Shown: positions 6,097 through 10,492 of the stretch, one piece after another
Layout: the number at the start of each line of letters is the position of its first letter
Numbering within the stretch: the first letter of the stretch is position 1
Assembly: GCA_030679635.1 (NCBI GenBank)
Contig: JAUXSZ010000008.1
Span: 1-10,492 of the forward strand
DNA length: 10,492 nt
Direction: 5' to 3'
Origin: Sulfuricurvum sp.
Lineage (GTDB): Bacteria; Campylobacterota; Campylobacteria; Campylobacterales; Sulfurimonadaceae
The notes under the pieces: generated by a model
Seen by the model: the letters and a program-made list of their open reading frames with translations, nothing else
What the model was told of the DNA's origin: nothing
Database searches by the model: none
Made by a program: the position numbers and the translations under genes

Positions 6097-7554
6097 ATGG
6101 AATGCAAAAAGATTAAAAAAGTTTTGATTGCAAACCGCGGTGAGATTGCATTGCGTATCATTCGAGCGTGTAAAGAGCTTGAAATTAAAAGTGTTGTGGT
6201 TTTTTCAGAAGTAGACGTCAATGGCGTCTGGGTACGCAAAGCGGATGAGTGTTATCCGATTATGGGCGATCCGATTGCGGCTTACTTGGACTATGAGCGT
6301 ATTATCTCATTGGCTAAAAAATCGGACTGCGATGCAATCCATCCAGGATACGGATTTCTCTCCGAGAGTGCGGAATTTGCACAAGCGTGTGCAGACAACG
6401 GCATTATTTTTATCGGACCGAAGCCTGAGCATATTGCCCTCTTCGGAGACAAAATGGCCTCCAAAGTAGCGATGCGCGCCGTAGGGGTTCCGATGCTTCC
6501 GGGTACGGATGAGCCGATCGACAACATCGATGATGCCGAAAAAATCGCAACAGAGATTGGTTTCCCTGTTATTATCAAAGCAGCATTTGGCGGAGGCGGA
6601 CGCGGTATGCGTATCGTCGAAAAAGCTGAAGATTTTAAAGAGATGTATGAGTCCGCGACCGCAGAGGCGTTGCGTTTCTTTAGCCGCGGTGAAACGTTTA
6701 TTGAAAAATATCTCAGAAATCCGCGTCACATCGAGATTCAAATCGTAGCGGACAAATACGGCAATGTCGTTCATTTGGGTGATCGCGACTGCTCTATCCA
6801 GCGCCGTCACCAGAAAGTCATCGAAATCGCTCCATCTCCATTGCTCAACCCTGAAACCCGTCGTGAGCTTTATCGCGTTTCTACGAAAGCGATGTTCAAA
6901 TTAGGGTATGAGAGCGTTGGAACCATTGAATATCTAGTGGATCAGGATGATAATTTTTACTTTATCGAAATGAATACCCGTGTTCAAGTGGAGCATCCCG
7001 TAACGGAACTTATTTCGGGTATCGATTTGATTCAGCGAATGATCGAAATCGCCGAGGGAGATAAACTCCAATTTTTGCAAGAAGAGATTCATCTCAAAGG
7101 GTACGCTATTGAGTTCCGTATCAATGCGGAAAATCCAAAACTTGGATTCGTCCCCTCTCCGGGACTGATCACGAATTACCTAGCGCCGGGTGGTCCCGGT
7201 GTGCGTATGGACAGCAGTGCCTATACCAACTATCAAATCCCGTCGAATTACGATTCGATGATTGGAAAATTAATCGTTTCCTCTTTAACGTGGGAAGGGG
7301 CGGTTAGAAAAGCAAAACGGGCGTTGGATGAGTTCTTGATTGAAGGGGTTCCGACAAACATCTCGTTGCATCGTCAAATTGTCCGTGACCAGGACTTTAT
7401 CGACGGTAAATTGGACACAGGATACTTGGATACCAAATTGAGCACTTTCAACCTCGATGCCATCCATAATATGGATGATGAAAATGAAAAGATGAAGCAT
7501 ATTGAGCAAGTGATTGCCGCGATCAATGCGAAAAACTTAACGGTTCGTCACTAG
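6097..7554 (+). CDS. Biotin carboxylase subunit (AccC family; probable pyruvate carboxylase subunit A)
   Basis: This 485-residue ATP-grasp enzyme carboxylates biotin on a carrier protein with ATP and bicarbonate. Family marks are VLIANRGEIALRI (9-21), HPGYGFLSE (82-90), the ATP-binding Lys119 (GDKM) and Lys161 before the glycine loop AAFGGGGRGM (162-171), HQK (238-240), Glu291 in FIEMN, and Arg295 and Glu299 in NTRVQVEHPVTE (293-304). These match the E. coli AccC active-site residues with an offset of two or three. After about residue 449, where E. coli AccC ends, there is an extra tail of about 36 residues that is acidic and then helical, with no biotin-carrier motif. No accB or accA is adjacent, and a hairpin ends the transcript. 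In Campylobacter a stand-alone protein of this size (PycA) pairs with PycB to make oxaloacetate from pyruvate; that role is my preferred inference. An acetyl-CoA or 2-oxoglutarate carboxylase subunit remains possible. Confidence 0.93.
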   Translation: MECKKIKKVLIANRGEIALRIIRACKELEIKSVVVFSEVDVNGVWVRKADECYPIMGDPIAAYLDYERIISLAKKSDCDAIHPGYGFLSESAEFAQACADNGIIFIGPKPEHIALFGDKMASKVAMRAVGVPMLPGTDEPIDNIDDAEKIATEIGFPVIIKAAFGGGGRGMRIVEKAEDFKEMYESATAEALRFFSRGETFIEKYLRNPRHIEIQIVADKYGNVVHLGDRDCSIQRRHQKVIEIAPSPLLNPETRRELYRVSTKAMFKLGYESVGTIEYLVDQDDNFYFIEMNTRVQVEHPVTELISGIDLIQRMIEIAEGDKLQFLQEEIHLKGYAIEFRINAENPKLGFVPSPGLITNYLAPGGPGVRMDSSAYTNYQIPSNYDSMIGKLIVSSLTWEGAVRKAKRALDEFLIEGVPTNISLHRQIVRDQDFIDGKLDTGYLDTKLSTFNLDAIHNMDDENEKMKHIEQVIAAINAKNLTVRH

Positions 7555-7561
7555 CACTCAC

Positions 7562-7587
7562 TCTTTGCCTCTGTGATGAGGCAAAGA
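7562..7587. terminator. Strong hairpin between the convergent carboxylase and lnt genes
   Basis: A perfect 10-bp stem, TCTTTGCCTC (7562-7571) with GAGGCAAAGA (7578-7587), closes a 6-base loop. On the plus strand it is followed by CTTCTTTTAA, a T-rich but interrupted tail, and it lies 8 bases after the carboxylase stop. It also lies 15 bases beyond the lnt stop on the other strand and may serve both genes. Confidence 0.75.
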
Positions 7588-7602
7588 CTTCTTTTAACCT
7601 TT

Positions 7603-8820
7603 CTAGTAAATCATACCACTTCCTCCTCCATTGGCCGCATGAAATACCATAGAGCCATTTTTACGGGCATAAAAGCGGATGAGTAAGTTTTGAAGGATTG
7701 GCTCAATGGAGGGCTTAAACCAGCCATTGTTGCTGATAGCGATAAGGTAGCGTGCATCGGGCGTATAGAGCTCCGCGCGGGTCGCTTCATAACAGATCGC
7801 ATTTCGAAACTTCACCCCTTTGATGATGAAATCTGTGGGCTTCTTAGCCGTTACAAAATCAGACCCTCCCGCAAACACTTCACGATTGACCCATTCGCGT
7901 AAAAAAGAAGGGAGAGGTATGTACTCTCCAAAGGGTACGAGAATCATCTTTTTTGCAACGGTAATTTCACCCTGATTGAAAAGGTACGAAACGTTGTAAT
8001 GACGCCCCTTTTCTTCGTGTAGTGTCCCCGTCAATATAGCAATGGAGCGTGATTTCTGTTGTAATTGTTCTTCCAATGAGGGATAATGATTCATATAAAG
8101 TACAAATGCCGATTCGGGCAATACGACGAGATCGTATCCTTGCGAAATAGCAAGATCGATTTGGCGCAAATTTTCATTGACAATTTCACCCAGCATGGAC
8201 TCTTGCCATTTTAGATCTTGGGAGATATTCGTAGTAATTAATTTTACACGTAAATCAGGTTGAACGGGAGGTACATACGATGGTTGAATGGCTAAAAATA
8301 GCGCTAACAAAGGGATGGCTTTTTTGTATTTTACAAACATCGCAGTCGATGCGAGGGAAAGCAAAACGAGGGCAAACTGCCATTTTTCAAACCCTATGTA
8401 GCTTTCAATAAATATCAATTCTGGTTGCATCCAGTTAAAATCCATCGGCCATACATACGTCAGCCCAAAGAGGAGCAGCGCCCGTAACCAAGGGTTGGTT
8501 GTCAGTCCCAGTGAGCCGTAATAAAGGGCATAAACAATGCCAAATCCCAATGCTACGAGCTTCTCTGCCCAACCCAAACCATAATACTGAAAGCTAAATC
8601 CAATCCAATAGCACCATAACAATCCGATCCAAAAACCGGCGATGGGCAAGGTGCGCTTGGGCGCATGCAGAAGCCCGTATAATGCTCCAAGTCCAAGAAG
8701 GGTATTGAGTGCTTTTGAGGTAAGATGGAAATATTCCCAATAAATAAAGGCACTAAAGGAGATGGCAATCAGCAGCGGCAGAGTGAGAAGTTCGAAAGTT
8801 ATTTTTGATTCTATTTTCAT
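7603..8820 (-). CDS. lnt: Apolipoprotein N-acyltransferase Lnt
   Basis: Lnt adds the third acyl chain to the N-terminal cysteine of lipoproteins in the inner membrane. The 405-residue protein has several hydrophobic segments in its first 180 residues (around 9-27, 38-52, 57-77, 87-105, 112-125, 147-163 and 168-179), then a nitrilase-type domain from about 190. The catalytic triad is visible as Glu236 in LPESAF, Lys291 before ILVPFGEY, and Cys343 in AICYEA. Glu299 of PFGEY and GWFKPSIEPILQNLLIR (366-382) are also family marks. The protein stops right after NGGGSGMIY, so it lacks the 80 or so residues and final membrane helix that follow the N-x-G-x-S motif in E. coli Lnt; I believe short ends are common in this phylum. 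The ATG at 8820 is forced by an in-frame stop upstream. No ribosome binding site is seen. The gene is divergent from yajC. Confidence 0.92.
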   Translation of the reverse strand: MKIESKITFELLTLPLLIAISFSAFIYWEYFHLTSKALNTLLGLGALYGLLHAPKRTLPIAGFWIGLLWCYWIGFSFQYYGLGWAEKLVALGFGIVYALYYGSLGLTTNPWLRALLLFGLTYVWPMDFNWMQPELIFIESYIGFEKWQFALVLLSLASTAMFVKYKKAIPLLALFLAIQPSYVPPVQPDLRVKLITTNISQDLKWQESMLGEIVNENLRQIDLAISQGYDLVVLPESAFVLYMNHYPSLEEQLQQKSRSIAILTGTLHEEKGRHYNVSYLFNQGEITVAKKMILVPFGEYIPLPSFLREWVNREVFAGGSDFVTAKKPTDFIIKGVKFRNAICYEATRAELYTPDARYLIAISNNGWFKPSIEPILQNLLIRFYARKNGSMVFHAANGGGSGMIY

Positions 8821-8826
8821 GGGGAA

Positions 8827-8832
8827 ATTATA
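8827..8832 (-). promoter_or_regulatory. Predicted -10 box of lnt, suggesting a leaderless transcript
   Basis: TATAAT on the minus strand is only 6 bases from the ATG at 8820 (sequence TTCCCC between). Transcription from it would begin at or within a base or two of the start codon. The region has no purine-rich ribosome binding site. Confidence 0.4.
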
Positions 8833-8853
8833 GCGATGTTAATGTCTTTTGAG

Positions 8854-8859
8854 TATAAT
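8854..8859 (+). promoter_or_regulatory. Predicted -10 box of the yajC-secD operon
   Basis: GAGTATAATG contains a perfect TATAAT with a T-rich stretch upstream (TGTCTTTTG). It gives a start near 8866 and a leader of about 21 bases. TAAGGA (8876-8881) is the ribosome binding site, five bases before the ATG at 8887. Confidence 0.6.
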
Positions 8860-8886
8860 GCACAAATATTATATCTAAGGATTTCA

Positions 8887-9153
8887 ATGGAATTTTTGTC
8901 CCAATTACTCCCGTTTGTTTTTTTGATTGCGATCATGTACTTTGTGATTATTCGCCCACAGCAGCAACAGGCTAAAAAACATTCGCAGATGCTCACCCTC
9001 CTCACTAAAGGGGATAAAGTGGTTACGAATGGCGGTTTGATTGTAGAGATCAAAAAGGTGGAAGAGAACTTCTTCACCGTAAAATTTAATAATGATGTCG
9101 AAGGACGATTGGTCAAAGACGCCGTGATGAGAAAGTTCGAGGATGAAGCTTAA
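8887..9153 (+). CDS. yajC: Preprotein translocase accessory subunit YajC
   Basis: YajC is a small inner-membrane protein that associates with SecDF and supports protein export. The 88-residue product has one membrane helix (about residues 4-22), directly followed by the RPQQQQAKKH segment typical of YajC. A small cytoplasmic domain follows with GDKVVTNGGLIVEI (39-52) and VKFNNDVEGRLVKDAVMRK (63-81). I start it at the ATG at 8887 because TAAGGA is correctly spaced. An upstream ATG at 8836 would add 17 unconserved residues and lies before the predicted -10 box. Its last codons overlap secD by 11 bases. Confidence 0.96.
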   Translation: MEFLSQLLPFVFLIAIMYFVIIRPQQQQAKKHSQMLTLLTKGDKVVTNGGLIVEIKKVEENFFTVKFNNDVEGRLVKDAVMRKFEDEA

Positions 9154-10492
9154 TTACCGCGTAGTTTTACTCATTTTTGCTACCATTTTCGGATTAGTGT
9201 TTTCACTTCCTTCTTTCACACAAAGCCAAAGCGGTGCTAAAATCACCCTTGGTCTTGATCTTCAAGGGGGGTTGCACATGCTCTTGGGGGTTAAAACCGA
9301 AGAAGCATTAACCTCTCAACTCAAATCAATCGCATCAGGTATTAACCATTTCACGGAGCATAATGACATACTTGTGGATGGATTGAGTGCCACTAAGACT
9401 ACGGTAACGTTTGAACTTCTTGATGAAGATGATGCCGTCGTACTGGATGAATACCTGAAAAAAGTGGAAGGTACTGTTGTTCATGCTGCCCAAGGCAAGT
9501 ACAGTATTGCGATGACACCTGCTGCTGTTGAGAAATTGAAAGTACAATCGGTGGATCAAGCCATTGAAACGATACGAAATCGGCTCGATCAATTCGGCCT
9601 TTCTGAACCAACGGTTGCCAAGCAGGGTATTGATAAAATTTTGGTCGAATTACCGGGAATTAAAACGCCTCAAGAGGAGCAGCGTGCTCGCGAACTGATT
9701 TCCCGTGCTGCGAAGCTGGAGATGATGGCGATCGATGAAGATCGTGCGATGCGATCCAATGAAGTCAATGAAATGGAAGCGGCAAGCTTTGGGGATAAAC
9801 TCCTTGAAGATGCGCTAGAGCCGCAAACAAAACATCTTGTCCGCGAAATTGCGATTCTTGATGGGACAATGCTGACAAATGCGCAAGTCGGATACGATCA
9901 AAACAATAAGCCCGTGATCAACTTTACCCTCAATTCTGAAGGGGCTCAGATTTTCGGGGACTTTACCGGCAAAAATGTGGGCAAGCGTCTTGCGATCGTT
10001 TTGGACGGAAAAGTCTATTCCGCACCGGTGATCAATGAGCGTATCGGCGGCGGTTCAGGGCAGATTAGCGGAAACTATACGACGGCAGAAGCGAACGATC
10101 TCGCGATCGCACTCCGTTCAGGGGCGCTTTTGGCCCCTATTTACATGATGGAAAAACGTTCCGTTGGACCAAGCTTGGGCGCTGACAGTATCAAGGCAAG
10201 TTTGCTCGCATTTGGTACAGGTGCGTTATTGGTTGTCTTTTTTATGATTGTTTACTATGGTTATGCCGGTGTTATTGCTACGACGGCGATGGTGATCAAC
10301 ATTGTTTTGATCATCGCATTTATGGCGATGTTCGGAGCTACGCTCACCCTTCCTGGTATGGCGGGCATCGTTCTGACCGTCGGTATGGCGGTGGATGGAA
10401 ACGTGATTATAAACGAGCGGATTCGGGAACTTCTGCGAGAGGGGTCATCGGTTCGGCATGCGATTGAGGGGGGATACAATAAAGCATTTAGT
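9143..10492 (+). CDS. secD: Protein translocase subunit SecD (5' part, runs off the window)
   Basis: SecD works with SecF and YajC in the inner membrane, using the proton gradient to pull exported proteins across after SecA-driven translocation. The frame is open for 450 codons to the window edge. After a first membrane helix (about 5-22) comes the SecD motif TLGLDLQGGLHML (35-47). Next is the periplasmic P1 region with IETIRNRLDQFGLSEP (141-156) and ILVELPG (166-172), then SAPVINERIGGGSGQISG (293-310). Membrane helices follow at about 353-371, 374-395 and 403-420. The conserved fourth-helix motif reads GMAVDGNVIINERIRE (414-429), with Gly419 where alanine is usual. Roughly the last 70 residues, with two more helices, are expected to the right, then probably secF. 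The ATG at 9143 overlaps yajC by 11 bases and has GAGG immediately before it, so coupled translation is likely. Confidence 0.96.
   Translation, partial: MKLNYRVVLLIFATIFGLVFSLPSFTQSQSGAKITLGLDLQGGLHMLLGVKTEEALTSQLKSIASGINHFTEHNDILVDGLSATKTTVTFELLDEDDAVVLDEYLKKVEGTVVHAAQGKYSIAMTPAAVEKLKVQSVDQAIETIRNRLDQFGLSEPTVAKQGIDKILVELPGIKTPQEEQRARELISRAAKLEMMAIDEDRAMRSNEVNEMEAASFGDKLLEDALEPQTKHLVREIAILDGTMLTNAQVGYDQNNKPVINFTLNSEGAQIFGDFTGKNVGKRLAIVLDGKVYSAPVINERIGGGSGQISGNYTTAEANDLAIALRSGALLAPIYMMEKRSVGPSLGADSIKASLLAFGTGALLVVFFMIVYYGYAGVIATTAMVINIVLIIAFMAMFGATLTLPGMAGIVLTVGMAVDGNVIINERIRELLREGSSVRHAIEGGYNKAFS

Noticed and set aside
6307..6810. A 167-codon open frame antisense to the biotin carboxylase gene
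   Set aside because: It is wholly inside a highly conserved gene, has no recognisable motifs and is best explained as a shadow of codon bias. The other antisense frames in the helicase, LysR, lnt and secD genes were dismissed for the same reason.
7588..7640. A frameshift that might restore a full-length Lnt C-terminus
   Set aside because: The other minus-strand frames after GMIY run into the terminator hairpin and do not encode a recognisable Lnt end.
8836..8886. A longer YajC start at an ATG at 8836
   Set aside because: It lies upstream of the predicted promoter, adds unconserved residues before the membrane helix, and lacks the well-spaced TAAGGA that precedes 8887.
1..10492. A novel defence, mobile or multi-gene accessory system
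   Set aside because: All genes but one have a familiar housekeeping family, spacing is compact, and I found no direct repeats, integrase, transposase, toxin-antitoxin pair or repeat array on reading through.

Overview
The window reads as ordinary housekeeping chromosome of a free-living Campylobacterota (former Epsilonproteobacteria), most like Sulfuricurvum or Sulfurimonas. I infer this from the moderate GC content, the style of the TruB, Lnt and AccC-type proteins, and the gene groups csrA-truB-uvrD-like helicase and lnt/yajC-secD, which I recall being near each other in Campylobacter. No database was searched. Coding density is high, no stretch of 300 bases lacks a gene, and I see no mobile element, CRISPR array, tRNA or rRNA.

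Layout. Bases 1-2909 (minus strand) hold a tight operon read helicase > truB > csrA. Only the first 13 codons of csrA are inside the window. Divergent from it is a LysR-type regulator (3048-3947, plus). It converges on a second minus-strand operon (5952-3963): cysK > a small fold-type-IV PLP enzyme resembling PabC > a small protein that I think is a divergent SspB-like ClpX adaptor. Divergent from cysK is a biotin carboxylase (6097-7554, plus), probably the PycA/AccC subunit of a two-part carboxylase. It ends at a strong hairpin shared with the convergent lnt gene (8820-7603, minus). A 66-bp divergent promoter region separates lnt from yajC-secD (plus), which begins the accessory Sec translocon operon; secD runs off the right edge.

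The genes serve translation and RNA (TruB, CsrA), DNA maintenance (helicase), sulfur assimilation (CysK), cofactor or amino-acid metabolism (PabC-like), carboxylation (biotin carboxylase) and the cell envelope (Lnt, YajC, SecD). They do not form one pathway. I found no convincing novel multi-gene system. The observation most worth following is the possible SspB-like adaptor. Next come the likely leaderless lnt transcript, the short Lnt C-terminus, and the obligatory TTG start that couples the PabC-like gene to cysK.
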